The position numbers and the translations under genes are program-made. Shown piece after piece: positions 6,466-16,473 of a stretch of 64,000 bases of DNA. The DNA comes from Teretinema sp942493045 (GTDB lineage Bacteria > Spirochaetota > Spirochaetia > Treponematales > Treponemataceae): positions 1,550,001 to 1,614,000 of the forward strand of contig OW818665.1 in the NCBI GenBank assembly GCA_942493045.1. The letters run 5' to 3'. The notes beneath the pieces were generated by a model. The model saw only the letters and a list, made by a program, of their open reading frames with translations. It searched no databases and had not been told where the DNA came from. The first letter of the stretch is position 1. Each line of letters begins with the position of its first letter.

Positions 6466-9400
6466 TAATGCCCCCTTGGTCCACTAATTAGTGTTCCAGA
6501 TATTTTATCTCCATATTCAACTCCCCACGATTGAAGAGTTTCTACTACATTAACCATAGAACCTGATGTATTGCCTGTTTTTCCAACCAAGCAACCTTCA
6601 CTGCCATAAAAATTTGTATCATGTCCTCGCCATGGCACAGAATTATTTTCTGTAGTTCCATCACTTCGAAGTGTATCGCCAGACATCAACGTTCCACCTG
6701 TGATTGTAAGTACATTAGGAGAGTACTTTGAACCGTGTTCCGGCCCAAGCATCAGTTCAACATTACCTGGAGCCACAGCGTCTCCGAGAACTGTACCTTT
6801 CATTGTAGGTACAGAAGTAATTGGTATAGTTAAAGATTCTTGTGTATCATAATTAGTAAAAATTAAAACATCTTTTCCACGAAGTTCAGAATTTTGATTA
6901 TTAACTGTATCATAACTCCTAGGGTCTCGAATAATTACAAAATCAATACCTGTCCTTTGATCACTCGCACTCAGCCCCCACGGATCCAGATAATTAACCG
7001 GGTCATTGTTCACATACGCAAACCAGTTATTACCATCCCTGATCGGGTCCACCGTACTGAACCGTGCGACTTCCGGCGTATAATCGCGGTATCCGTAATT
7101 ATACATCCCAGTAACCGTGTCATAAGGCTTCCCGGTATACCCAAAACTCTGGCCGCTGGCCAAGTCTCCGAGGTACGGTTTACCGAAGGCGTCGTATTCG
7201 TAGCGGTCTTCAAGTTCTCCGTACTCACCAGTAGCTGAACGTACGCTACCCAAAAGGTCCGTTCCAAAATAGGCGGTACTGCGTGTATAAGACTCTCCCC
7301 CACTGCGGTTCATGGCCACTGCTCGGCCTCCGGCGTAGAGAGTGGTCTGTAAGCCGGTGTAGCGGGCGGTGCCGGGTGTGTAGCCGTCGGCGTCAGCGTC
7401 TGGGGCACTTTCTTCGCCGAGCCAGCGGTAGCGGCCCTGGCTGCCGGTTTGGGAGGAAGCTCCTTCGGTAAAGTTGGTGGTAAAGGAGCCGTCGGCAAAG
7501 CTTACTCCTTCACGCACGGCGTCAAAGCTCTGCCCGTCGTAGAGGGTGCGCATGGTCCGGCCTCCGACGTCGGCTACCAGGGTGCGACGCCCTAGGGCGT
7601 CGTAGCCGTAACGTGAGGTGTCTCTGGTACGTGCGACATGATCAGTTACTACAGAAGCCTTCATACGATTGGTGTCAGTATATTCGTACTGGGCGGTTTT
7701 GCGCAAGGAAATTACGCTTAAGAGGTTACCGTCCCTGTCGTAGCTGTAGGTGGTTTCGCCGACTGAGGCGAGGCGGTTTTCGGCGTCGTAGCGGTACACG
7801 AGGGTGCCCCAGGTGGTGGTTTTGGTGGCGCGGTTGCCGTTGTGGTCGTAGGTGAAGGACTCGCGCCACTGCATGTTGGCAACGGCAAGGATATTTCCCC
7901 GTGAGGGGGCCATGCGGTCAAGGAGAGAGCGTAAGGGTTCTATGACGGCAGCTTCCAGCATGTAACGCTCGGGGGAGCCTGAGTCGGGGGTAAAATGGAG
8001 GCGGGCTTCTTCGGCTTCGGCTCTGTCGGCCTCGGCTTTCTCCTCACTGTATGGGTAGAGGACGCTCGCTAATCGGGACTGTGCGTCGTAGACGTAGATG
8101 GTTACGTTTCCGCGCTCGTCTACGCTGTAATTACGGCGGCCCAGGGCGTCGTAGAGGTAGCCTTCGGCCCGCAGCAGTTCACGGGAGGGAGCGATTTCAC
8201 GGATCAGGGTAACCCGGCCGGCACTGTCATAGCTTGTTTCCTGGACTATTCCGTTACCGTAGCGGCGGGTGGTTTCGCGGCCCATTACGTCGTAGGTATA
8301 GGAAACAGCTAAGCGCTGGGCGAGGTCGGAGACACCCAGGAGTTCGCCGTTACTGCCATAGGCGTAGCGAATGTCGCGGTTGCCGCTGGAGAGGCGGGTG
8401 CGACGGCCTGCGGCGTTATATTCGTAGAAGGACTCTTCGCCGGCTTTGTCGTCGCTTTGGCGGGTGAGGCGGCCGCCTGAATCGTAGTGGTAGGTTATGG
8501 TTCCGGTAGAGCCAGTGACACGGGTGAGGCGGCCTGAGTAATCGCGGACATGTGTGGTTTGGCTGCCATCCTGATAGAGGGTGGTGGTAGTTCCGGTCGC
8601 GTCATTGTACTGGGTTTGAACGTGTTTTCCGGAGAACTGGGTCAAGTCGGTTGAGCGGCCTTCAGCGTCGTAGGCGAAGGTTCGGGTGTCGCCGAGGCGG
8701 TTTTGTTCATTCTGCAGAACAGCGAAGGCGTCTTTCTGGTATTGATAGGTTCCGCCGTTGCCGTCACGCATGGTGACAGTGCGGCCGCGTTCGCTATAAG
8801 CGTATGATTCTATGAGCTCTCCGCCTGAATAAACAGCGGTGATCCGGTTCAGGTCGTCGTAGGTGTAGGATTTGTCGATGCCGGGGCGGCCGGTTTCGCT
8901 GAGGAGCCGACCCAGGCTGTCATAGGTGCCGCTCCAACGGATGCCTATGGAGTCGGTGATAGTGGATACCTGGCCATGTACGTTGTAGGTGTATGTTTCG
9001 GTAGTGTTGTCGGGGTACTGAATGGCGCTCAGTTTTCCAAGGGCATTCCAGGTATAGCGGGTTTCGCGGTTATAGGCGTCGAGTGAGCGGATCAGGCGGC
9101 CGGCGCCATCATAGAATTGCCGGAATATGTTACCCTCGCCGTCGGTTTTCGCAGTCACTTCGTTCCAGGCGTTCAAGGCCATTGTGGTGCGGTATACGCC
9201 ACCCTCGATAAGGGTCACGCTCCGCTCTATGTCGTTATATTGCCATTCGCTGACATACTGTCCTTCTCCGGGAGTTACGGGATTGGCCGTTACGGTTTCG
9301 GAGCGGATTACCCGGCCAGCCGGGTCATAGACATAGGCTTTGTAACCGGCCGTGGTGCTCTCCCGCAGCAACAAGCCCCGGCCATCATAGGCGTAGGTGG

Positions 9401-12371
9401 TAACCACGTTATTCCGGTCGGTACGGGTATGTACCGTGCCGTCGCTGTTATAGGTTACGGCGACTGTGGGCTGTCCTTCTTTGCCGACGTTCACGAGCTG
9501 GCCGGATTCATCGTATTCATAGGCGATAAAGCCGCCGGAGGCGGTTTGCTCTCTTTGCAGGCGGCCTGCCGGGCTCACTTCCCGAATGGAGGCTTCACCA
9601 AGAGGGTTAATCAGCTCAACAACCCGGTTCCAGGGGTCAAACTGATAGGTTGTGCTCACCGTATGCATCTCGGGACCGGATCGGGTGACTGTGCGGCGTT
9701 CGCCCTGGGCGTTGATTTCATAGCCATAGGTCTCTGAGGTTGTCTCTGTGGTACCATCGTCTCTGGTCATTGTCGTGGTAACGCCGGTAAGTTGGCCGCC
9801 GGCGTTGTAGGCGTAGGCTTTGTGCCACTGGCCATACTGCGCGCTTTCCAGCTTGCCGTCGGCGCGATAGGTATACCGCGTTTCGTTACCGGCGCCGTCG
9901 GTCATTACCAGGGGCAAATGCCGTTTGTCGTATTCTATGGTTGTGGTACGGGTTTCGCCAGTTACCAAGTCCCTCTCAACGACCGAAACAAGATCTTTTC
10001 TATTATTGTAGACATAGGTCCGTTCCAGGCGCGAAGGACTGGTTTCGACTACGTTTCTTCCTTCATAACGATAGGTGGTACTTCTGTTAAGCGCATCGGT
10101 ATAAGAAAGGACGCGGCCTGTGGAATCGGTAGTCCACTCCTCGACTATTTCATCTTCATCAATTATCCTGGTTGCCGACGCCAAGAATCCGGTCAGCGGA
10201 TCGTAAGTAAAGCTTTGCGGCGCCTGAGTGCCATTCTGAGAAGTGAGGATTCGTCCTCTGGAATCGTATGTAGCCGAAAAAAGTTGATCAAAAGACCCTG
10301 AAGAATTTGAACGGTGAATAAACAGACAGTTTCCAAATTCGTCATAGGTCCAAACCGTTTGCACCCCATCCCTGTCGACAGAAAGCGTCATTTGGTCAAA
10401 CGCATTCCACTCCCACCGTTCAAAGGAGGCATCCGGGACATAGGTAGCTCGCAACCGGTTCCCGCGCGCGTCATATAGATAATTAGTTACGTTTCCATTT
10501 ACGCTCTCAGAATCCAGAAACCCGGTAACGGGATTATAGATAAATTGCTTTACCGTACCATCATTACGGACTTCACGAATCGTCCGGTGCGAGTCATCAT
10601 AGTAAATATCAGTTATCACACCCGAGTAATCCGTATGCCGGGTATGATTTGCCTCTACATTGTAGTCAAAACGTTCGGTGCTGCCTTCCTCATGAACCGT
10701 GGAGGTAACCAAAGATTTACCATCACTTGTTTCCAAACCATAATGCAATTCAATGTAGGAATCACCAGGGACGACCTCATCTGGCTTGATGATTCGTACC
10801 AGCCTTTCATTCTCATACTCAAACCGAACAGTATCATTATCTATATCCGTAACACTCGATAATCTGCCGCCGGTATAGTTATAGGATACGACCCTTCCCG
10901 TAGAATCTGTCAGGGTTGACAAATACCCTTGCGGTGACCAACCGATAGTTGCGAGCGTCCGGCCATGATACGTAATCCGGGCTGGCTGGTTACTTGTGTA
11001 TTCCACTACCAAAGCATCGCCATTCCGGTTCTCGATTCTTTCTAACTGTCCCTGTCGGGAATACTCCCAGATGTACCCGTCGTCCCGAGTCCAGCGCAAT
11101 CTACCATTGCTTAATAAAACAAGTGAAGTTTTATCTCCGGGCACCAGATTTTGGGTAAGTGAGCCCGAAGGGTAATGATTCCAGCCATTACCATAAACGG
11201 GAGCAGTAAGAATCTCAAAGAGATGCACCGTCCCTCTTTCATCATAAATAATCAGTTTTTCATTTCCACAATAGATACTGTCTACAAAGCCCTGCCTGCC
11301 CAGTACGCTGCTATTGAGTAGTTGATTTTGGTCAAAATGGTCGCGTTCATTGAGCGCCTGTCGATGTAAGGCGGATATATCCCGCAAATCTGCGGTAATT
11401 TCCGCGACAGTCGCATTTGCGGCTGCAAGATTGGGGCCACGATTTGCAAGAAAAGCGAGTCTCATAGCCGTTACCGAAGCGGTTGCTGCTTCAGTCTCTT
11501 CTATCCTGCTAATAACAGGGGCATAACTCGCATATCCGCAAGTTCTGAGATCTTCAAGCTGAGTCGAGAGGGTTTGTAAAACAGTTGTGGCTCTGGTAAT
11601 TCCCTGCGAATAATCTGCATCAATCGTTACTACGAGTTCCTGGGCAGTTACGAGATTCGCCCTTATTGATTCCATTTCTGCGTATAATTCTGACTCTTTT
11701 CTGTATGTATCAGGTCTATATCCACGAATTATGCGAGTATCCAGAGAACTATACCATTGAGAGGCCAGCGAATCCCATAAACCGGCATCGCTGATATAAT
11801 GCCGAGTTATCGGGAAAACAAGCTCTCCGCCACGAACAATCAAATCCGTCTCATCCAAAATAAATTGGCCGGTAGTCGCCCGAACCGGGTCTCCCAATAA
11901 AGTTGGATTAACAGAGACTTTATTTGCGTCCAGCGTTATCGTAACCATACCGGCTTCCATAGTAATTTGAGAAATTTCATTTTGAACAGAGGTAGTATTT
12001 GCCAATGTGTTCCCAGCTGTAGCTGCGGTGGCTGCCATTTCCCGATTACTTTCATCGATTGCATCTTGAACCGCATCAACAAACTCTTCACTGTAATAGG
12101 GAACATTACCAGGGATATCTACTGTTACTTCATGACTTGATTGTGTTTCTGTTGTCGGCATTGTAGAACCCTCAGGATAGCTGGATTGCTGATCTGGAGG
12201 GCCATCAATCTTAACAGACTCTCCTTCCTCAGTATTCCACTCACCTGGAGTATCACTTTCGGAGGGGTTCGCAGATGTAGAAGTGGTTGTGACAGTGACC
12301 GTAATTGTATATGAAAAAACATGTACCAAAAAAATCGAAAACAAAACTAGGAACATTACAACTTTTTTCAT
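6465..12371 (-). CDS. Secreted Rhs/YD-repeat polymorphic toxin
   Basis: This encodes 1968 residues. A Sec signal peptide (about residues 1-20, MKKVVMFLVLFSIFLVHVFS) is followed by a Thr/Ser-rich stretch and a coiled region. A long array of YD/RHS repeats follows, which in this family forms a shell around the toxin. The conserved core ends with PARFSTVDPIRDG and NYLDPWGL near residue 1800. The last 168 residues (6465-6971) are the variable tip. They contain RGHDTN and GSEGCLVG, resembling the His and SxGC elements of L,D-transpeptidase/DUF5675-like folds, so a wall-directed activity is possible. The core DNA is GC-rich while the tip is AT-rich, a usual sign of tip exchange. The gene starts 17 bases after the C11 protease stop with an AAGGAG site. 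It lies in the secretion operon and lacks T6SS-type PAAR features. Confidence 0.85.
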   Translation of the reverse strand: MKKVVMFLVLFSIFLVHVFSYTITVTVTTTSTSANPSESDTPGEWNTEEGESVKIDGPPDQQSSYPEGSTMPTTETQSSHEVTVDIPGNVPYYSEEFVDAVQDAIDESNREMAATAATAGNTLANTTSVQNEISQITMEAGMVTITLDANKVSVNPTLLGDPVRATTGQFILDETDLIVRGGELVFPITRHYISDAGLWDSLASQWYSSLDTRIIRGYRPDTYRKESELYAEMESIRANLVTAQELVVTIDADYSQGITRATTVLQTLSTQLEDLRTCGYASYAPVISRIEETEAATASVTAMRLAFLANRGPNLAAANATVAEITADLRDISALHRQALNERDHFDQNQLLNSSVLGRQGFVDSIYCGNEKLIIYDERGTVHLFEILTAPVYGNGWNHYPSGSLTQNLVPGDKTSLVLLSNGRLRWTRDDGYIWEYSRQGQLERIENRNGDALVVEYTSNQPARITYHGRTLATIGWSPQGYLSTLTDSTGRVVSYNYTGGRLSSVTDIDNDTVRFEYENERLVRIIKPDEVVPGDSYIELHYGLETSDGKSLVTSTVHEEGSTERFDYNVEANHTRHTDYSGVITDIYYDDSHRTIREVRNDGTVKQFIYNPVTGFLDSESVNGNVTNYLYDARGNRLRATYVPDASFERWEWNAFDQMTLSVDRDGVQTVWTYDEFGNCLFIHRSNSSGSFDQLFSATYDSRGRILTSQNGTQAPQSFTYDPLTGFLASATRIIDEDEIVEEWTTDSTGRVLSYTDALNRSTTYRYEGRNVVETSPSRLERTYVYNNRKDLVSVVERDLVTGETRTTTIEYDKRHLPLVMTDGAGNETRYTYRADGKLESAQYGQWHKAYAYNAGGQLTGVTTTMTRDDGTTETTSETYGYEINAQGERRTVTRSGPEMHTVSTTYQFDPWNRVVELINPLGEASIREVSPAGRLQREQTASGGFIAYEYDESGQLVNVGKEGQPTVAVTYNSDGTVHTRTDRNNVVTTYAYDGRGLLLRESTTAGYKAYVYDPAGRVIRSETVTANPVTPGEGQYVSEWQYNDIERSVTLIEGGVYRTTMALNAWNEVTAKTDGEGNIFRQFYDGAGRLIRSLDAYNRETRYTWNALGKLSAIQYPDNTTETYTYNVHGQVSTITDSIGIRWSGTYDSLGRLLSETGRPGIDKSYTYDDLNRITAVYSGGELIESYAYSERGRTVTMRDGNGGTYQYQKDAFAVLQNEQNRLGDTRTFAYDAEGRSTDLTQFSGKHVQTQYNDATGTTTTLYQDGSQTTHVRDYSGRLTRVTGSTGTITYHYDSGGRLTRQSDDKAGEESFYEYNAAGRRTRLSSGNRDIRYAYGSNGELLGVSDLAQRLAVSYTYDVMGRETTRRYGNGIVQETSYDSAGRVTLIREIAPSRELLRAEGYLYDALGRRNYSVDERGNVTIYVYDAQSRLASVLYPYSEEKAEADRAEAEEARLHFTPDSGSPERYMLEAAVIEPLRSLLDRMAPSRGNILAVANMQWRESFTYDHNGNRATKTTTWGTLVYRYDAENRLASVGETTYSYDRDGNLLSVISLRKTAQYEYTDTNRMKASVVTDHVARTRDTSRYGYDALGRRTLVADVGGRTMRTLYDGQSFDAVREGVSFADGSFTTNFTEGASSQTGSQGRYRWLGEESAPDADADGYTPGTARYTGLQTTLYAGGRAVAMNRSGGESYTRSTAYFGTDLLGSVRSATGEYGELEDRYEYDAFGKPYLGDLASGQSFGYTGKPYDTVTGMYNYGYRDYTPEVARFSTVDPIRDGNNWFAYVNNDPVNYLDPWGLSASDQRTGIDFVIIRDPRSYDTVNNQNSELRGKDVLIFTNYDTQESLTIPITSVPTMKGTVLGDAVAPGNVELMLGPEHGSKYSPNVLTITGGTLMSGDTLRSDGTTENNSVPWRGHDTNFYGSEGCLVGKTGNTSGSMVNVVETLQSWGVEYGDKISGTLISGPRGH

Positions 12372-12388
12372 CTTTTTCTCCTTCTTAA

Positions 12389-13753
12389 CTAATACGCGGT
12401 ATAGAAGACCTTATCTAAAAGACTGTTGGCGGTCACGGTGTTCGGGGCCCACCATTGGGAAGTGGTAACGAATTCGCTCTGGAAACTGGCACCACTGCCC
12501 TTGAAATAGGCGCTCTGATGGGTAGAGTCCGGGGTAAATGCGGCTACGAAGGGGATGAGGTGCACGCCGATCCGTTTCGCGGTGGTCGAGTTTACGGACC
12601 AGCTGGCCGGGACTGCCAGATTCAAGGATGCTTGTAAGGTAGCGGCGGCGGTCGTAATGAGATCGCGCTCCCCCTGTACGGCGGTTACCGTGTTCAACGC
12701 CGCTATAATCTCACCGCGGAATGAATCGATGTCGATATACACATCGCTGGGGAAAGCGGAAGAATAGAGATCCGACTGCATTATCATGATGTCACGCACG
12801 GTTTGCCGGATACTTGAAGTGGTAATTACGCTGGCAAGCTGCCCAGTAAAGGCCTCAAACGCGTTACGCAGTTGTTGTACGTACGAAAGGTCTATCAGGG
12901 AGATAGTGGCATCCCCGGAGGAGGAAGCATATTGATCGACAAATTGATCCAGAATCGAGTCTGCAAGGGCCGCCATGGAGTAGTCAGAAAGCGCGAGCGC
13001 GTTAAGCAGGGCAGTGTAATTCCAGCCGGTCAGGGCTATGGCGCTTTCACTGCCGATCATGAACTCGGCGCAATTTCGGAATTCATAGGCTATTTCCAGC
13101 AGGGCCCCAAAGCAGGTATCAAAACCAATCATGGTCAAACCTTTTCCACTGATAGCGTCTTGAACCTCGTTAATGGTCATGTAACTTTTTACGCTGGAAT
13201 CATCAATCGCAATGGCTTTCGCAGGTTCTACGACCAAAGACATATTTTCACTCTGGCTCCGCCATCCGGTTCCATGGCCCCAGAAAATGAGTCCATAGTT
13301 CTCGGCGGGATACGTCTCTATGGCATAATCTATCAGGTATTCCAGGGTGAGCGGGTCTGCCATATTCAGCTCGGTGGTTCCGGTCGCGGTAATTCCAAGC
13401 GTCGGACAGGCGATTCGGTTGGAAACTACGGTAGTATTCGATCCGCCGGGATCGTTGGTTACCTCATATAATCGGGTATCGGTCCAGTTTCCGGCGGTGG
13501 GTGTATCACCGGGGCCACGATCCATCAAAACTATAACATTGACTAACATCTCATCCAGGGGTGCGGCTTCCATTTCGTTTAAATCAAGCAGTCCGTAATA
13601 ATCCAGATCGTTATCGGCAGCCATATACACAATCAGCGTCCACTTTTTTAATGGTGGTTCTTGATATTCCTGTATTTGACCATTTATTTCTTGTTCGCAG
13701 GATAACAGTAAAACCATCAGGAAAGGAATAAAACACAATATTGCTTTTTTCAA
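12389..13753 (-). CDS. Clostripain-family (C11) cysteine protease lipoprotein
   Basis: This encodes 454 residues. It has a lipoprotein signal ending LLLSC (Cys19). A C11 domain follows: WTLIVYMAADNDLD (residues 38-51), GLIFWGHGTGW with catalytic His160, and GFDTCFGALLE with catalytic Cys214. C11 enzymes are typically Arg/Lys-specific and often self-activating. It sits between the small lipoproteins and the Rhs gene in the same operon, with no gap to the upstream gene. It may be cargo, or may process the Rhs protein or other surface proteins; the link is only positional. Confidence 0.85.
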   Translation of the reverse strand: MKKAILCFIPFLMVLLLSCEQEINGQIQEYQEPPLKKWTLIVYMAADNDLDYYGLLDLNEMEAAPLDEMLVNVIVLMDRGPGDTPTAGNWTDTRLYEVTNDPGGSNTTVVSNRIACPTLGITATGTTELNMADPLTLEYLIDYAIETYPAENYGLIFWGHGTGWRSQSENMSLVVEPAKAIAIDDSSVKSYMTINEVQDAISGKGLTMIGFDTCFGALLEIAYEFRNCAEFMIGSESAIALTGWNYTALLNALALSDYSMAALADSILDQFVDQYASSSGDATISLIDLSYVQQLRNAFEAFTGQLASVITTSSIRQTVRDIMIMQSDLYSSAFPSDVYIDIDSFRGEIIAALNTVTAVQGERDLITTAAATLQASLNLAVPASWSVNSTTAKRIGVHLIPFVAAFTPDSTHQSAYFKGSGASFQSEFVTTSQWWAPNTVTANSLLDKVFYTAY

Positions 13754-14206
13754 TTAATAACTCCTGGTTGAATATATGCCATTGGGATCTTCCCAAACAG
13801 ATCCATCAGTGTACATTACTTTCGATATATAAAAGAAATCAAGCAGGTAGGGGTCTTCGGGTATCGTATGCATATGGTCGTCAAGGCTCAGTATAAGCCT
13901 CCTCGATTCATCCGGCAAGATTAATCCAGAAAAAGTTGCTTTAATTATATTTGAACCGATAAAGGGACTTTTTTCTGTCTCTGCGTCATAGACCATGCAA
14001 GACATGGCAATACCAGAGATGGTTTTATTACTGGTGTTGTATAAAGTAAACTCTATTCCGCCACATTGATAATTCGGTTCAGAAGCACCAATCACACAAA
14101 CCGGTTTAGTAATCACAAAAGGAGGCGCTGGCGGTGCCATAAAGACCTCACAGGCACACAACAGCAGTACCACAAGAACAAAAAAAAGCTTACTCACCAC
14201 TTTCAT
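13754..14206 (-). CDS. Small lipoprotein of unknown function
   Basis: This encodes 150 residues with a lipoprotein signal ending LLLCAC (Cys19). The mature part has a beta-rich pattern (IEFTLYNTSNKTISGIAMSC, LILPDESRRLILSLDD), as in small immunoglobulin-like periplasmic domains. I recognise no family. The start overlaps the preceding gene by 17 bases and the stop abuts the C11 gene, so it belongs to the secretion operon. It might act as a pilotin or accessory factor, but nothing in the sequence proves this. Confidence 0.6.
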   Translation of the reverse strand: MKVVSKLFFVLVVLLLCACEVFMAPPAPPFVITKPVCVIGASEPNYQCGGIEFTLYNTSNKTISGIAMSCMVYDAETEKSPFIGSNIIKATFSGLILPDESRRLILSLDDHMHTIPEDPYLLDFFYISKVMYTDGSVWEDPNGIYSTRSY

Positions 14207-14771
14207 TTGCGCCCTCCATAATCCTGTTCAAATCAGCCTGGAACTTGATGATGTATGAGTCAGAAATTCCCATGCTGACAATGCGATCCACAATAGCAAG
14301 GGAGGCCGGATAATCGCCCGACCGAAAGCTCACTACGGCCTTATAAAAAAGAAACTCCGTAGTCAATATGCCGGTACTTTCGGCCCGCTCCACATATTTC
14401 CGGGCATCCTCGATCCGGTTCTCAGTAAGCGCCTTATCGGCAAGATCAAGTAGCTGAATTGCCGAGGGTACACGGATATATACAATTTGGCGTTTATCGC
14501 CTAAAACCAGTTCTCCGCCATAGGCTTCATAATTTACTGCAGTTCCCTGAATCTGATACGCTCCCACCGGGACTTTTCCGATCGTAAATCGCCCGGTAAT
14601 ATCGGTTACCGAGCTTCTCTTCTCGTCAAGTCTTACCTCGTAACCGGGGACAGGTCTGTTTTCAAAGTCATATACCATGCCATTAACATCTATGCATTGC
14701 GCTCCGAATTCCGCCGTTTTGCAGGAAACAAGAAACAGAAGGATCAGAGCTGATATCAGTATCCTTTTCAT
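14190..14771 (-). CDS. Lipoprotein with carboxypeptidase-regulatory-like domain
   Basis: This encodes 193 residues. The signal ends FLVSC (Cys17). Residues about 28-98 (VNGMVYDFENRPVPGYEVRL to VYIRV) match the carboxypeptidase regulatory-like fold, a small beta sandwich common in envelope proteins. Residues about 105-190 are helical with a TPR-like pattern (ALTENRIEDARKYVERAE). It overlaps the GspL-like gene by four bases. A pilotin-like or assembly role in the secretion system is possible from context only. Confidence 0.65.
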   Translation of the reverse strand: MKRILISALILLFLVSCKTAEFGAQCIDVNGMVYDFENRPVPGYEVRLDEKRSSVTDITGRFTIGKVPVGAYQIQGTAVNYEAYGGELVLGDKRQIVYIRVPSAIQLLDLADKALTENRIEDARKYVERAESTGILTTEFLFYKAVVSFRSGDYPASLAIVDRIVSMGISDSYIIKFQADLNRIMEGANESGE

Positions 14772-16141
14772 TTTTTTTCCTCTATAGTAAAAATTTTTCC
14801 TTCGCTATTCTTGTAATACACAATAGTGCTGTTTCCGTCGCCTCGTATCGAGCCGACCTTAAAATACCCTTGGCTTTGAATTTGCGCTGCAGTGGGAGTA
14901 GCGGATCCTGGCTGTCTTGCGTTCTGAACATAGCCAAAAATCCGGGCGATACCAGAGAGAGTAACACTGCGATTCTCAGAATTCAATGACTCCGGGAGAA
15001 TCTTTAAAACGGAGAACCGCAGGGAAAACAGGGCTGTTGCCTTATCCAGAGAAAGATCCATTGCGACAATGCGCAAATCAGCGGTTCTGAAGTACTCATC
15101 AAATAAAAGCAGGGTGTCCTCAATGGAATATCCCGGAATAAGCAACTCCATTTCAATAGCGCTATCCCCTATTGCTGTTTTTGCCATTCTTTGCCTGATA
15201 ATTTTAGCGCCCGCTGCTACGGTGAGGGAAGAGACCTGTTCTACCACCGCAAAACCCTCAGCGCTGCCGGTTAAACCCCGGTATACCGGATATCGGAGCA
15301 GACGGGTATCCAATTTGAGGTCAGCCTTGTACTCTGACACACCCTCGGAATACGCGATTTCAGAAACTGAGGGGCCTGAAAGATACTGATAGCCCTGTAC
15401 CGCCTCGGCTAACTCCTGCGGACCGGTCTTGCGGACAACGAGTATCAATTCGGGGGAAGCGGTTTCGGTGTAGGAAAACCTGCTCAGAAAGCCCTCCGTT
15501 GACTTTACGGCGTTCACAATATCTTCCAGCACGTTCAGACAGGGCGGAATCAATACCAAAGCGGGCACCGATTCAGCATCGGAACTGTCAACGCTTTTTG
15601 ATGCATGATCAGCGTTTATATTCTTGAGAACTAGACCCGAGATCAATACGGCAAGTAAAACAAATATGACAAGGAAAGAAAGCTGCGTGCGTTTCTGTGG
15701 ACGGAACAGCAAAGCCCGCCGATCCGGATTTGGAAAAATAGAGCTATCCTGCGCATCCACACTTGAGGGCAACGATACCGGCAAACCAGTCTCCGCGGAA
15801 TAGCCGATGGTTTCGCCGGCATAGGTCCGCAAACCATTTTTCTCGAACTCGTCTGAATAGAGCAAACAGGAAGTAGCGGTATAAAAGGTTTTGCCAGGAT
15901 ACAGCAAACGATATTCTTGCAACAGCTCCTGGTTCATTACAGTTACCATAGCCCATTCTTTATCGCCAATTTTTTTTGTTTTTATATCTATTACGGTATT
16001 TTGTGAGAAACCGGGATGCAGAGTAAGCAAGGAAGATGCAATACCAGACCGTAATTTATTGCCCCATTTTACCGGATATCCGGAAATATCGATGAAATAG
16101 ACCTCGTGGTCTTTCCGGGGAATGCGTTCACTCTTTCTCAT
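14768..16141 (-). CDS. GspL-like bitopic inner-membrane assembly protein (tentative)
   Basis: This encodes 457 residues. About 150 cytoplasmic residues precede one transmembrane segment (residues 153-172), and a long periplasmic part follows. That topology and its place after the pseudopilin genes match GspL (or a PilM-PilN-like fusion), which links the ATPase to the pseudopilus. I see no clear actin-like ATP site in the first part, so the assignment rests on layout and context. Neighbouring genes overlap it by four bases on each side. Confidence 0.5.
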   Translation of the reverse strand: MRKSERIPRKDHEVYFIDISGYPVKWGNKLRSGIASSLLTLHPGFSQNTVIDIKTKKIGDKEWAMVTVMNQELLQEYRLLYPGKTFYTATSCLLYSDEFEKNGLRTYAGETIGYSAETGLPVSLPSSVDAQDSSIFPNPDRRALLFRPQKRTQLSFLVIFVLLAVLISGLVLKNINADHASKSVDSSDAESVPALVLIPPCLNVLEDIVNAVKSTEGFLSRFSYTETASPELILVVRKTGPQELAEAVQGYQYLSGPSVSEIAYSEGVSEYKADLKLDTRLLRYPVYRGLTGSAEGFAVVEQVSSLTVAAGAKIIRQRMAKTAIGDSAIEMELLIPGYSIEDTLLLFDEYFRTADLRIVAMDLSLDKATALFSLRFSVLKILPESLNSENRSVTLSGIARIFGYVQNARQPGSATPTAAQIQSQGYFKVGSIRGDGNSTIVYYKNSEGKIFTIEEKK

Positions 16142-16473
16142 GGATTACACTCCGCAATTATTTCTACTATCTCACCATTCACTACGCACCGGGCCTTCAT
16201 AGCACATAAAGCGCCGTCCTTGCGCAATTCCGAAACCTCAGTTGATTCCAGTGAATTTACTGAGGAAACGGCATATTCCCATCTTTCAATGCTGCGATCC
16301 GTCATTTTACATTCCTTTCGAAATGACTCAGCAATAAAATCGAGTTCCCTGGCCAACGTATATTTCTCTGACGCGGATTGCCAGGAGCGGTAGGCCGGAT
16401 ACACCGCCTGCGAAAAGCCAAAAACAAAGAGAGAAAGAATAAGCAAACCGGCAAGCACCTCAGTGAAGGTCAT
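16138..16473 (-). CDS. Minor pseudopilin-like protein (GspI/J type)
   Basis: This encodes 111 residues beginning MTFTEVLAGLLILSLFVFGF, the standard pilin start with Glu at position 5 and a hydrophobic helix. Unusually, no leader peptide precedes it: the frame upstream is closed after six codons without a start codon. Either Met1 takes the place of the normally methylated Phe, or a start was lost. The Cys-containing C-terminal half resembles short minor pseudopilins. It overlaps the upstream pseudopilin-like gene by 14 bases. Confidence 0.65.
   Translation of the reverse strand: MTFTEVLAGLLILSLFVFGFSQAVYPAYRSWQSASEKYTLARELDFIAESFRKECKMTDRSIERWEYAVSSVNSLESTEVSELRKDGALCAMKARCVVNGEIVEIIAECNP

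Noticed and set aside
6894..10860. Several long open frames on the plus strand opposite the Rhs gene
   Set aside because: They are antisense to a strong YD-repeat coding frame and have odd composition (runs of Arg and Gly), as expected from shadows.
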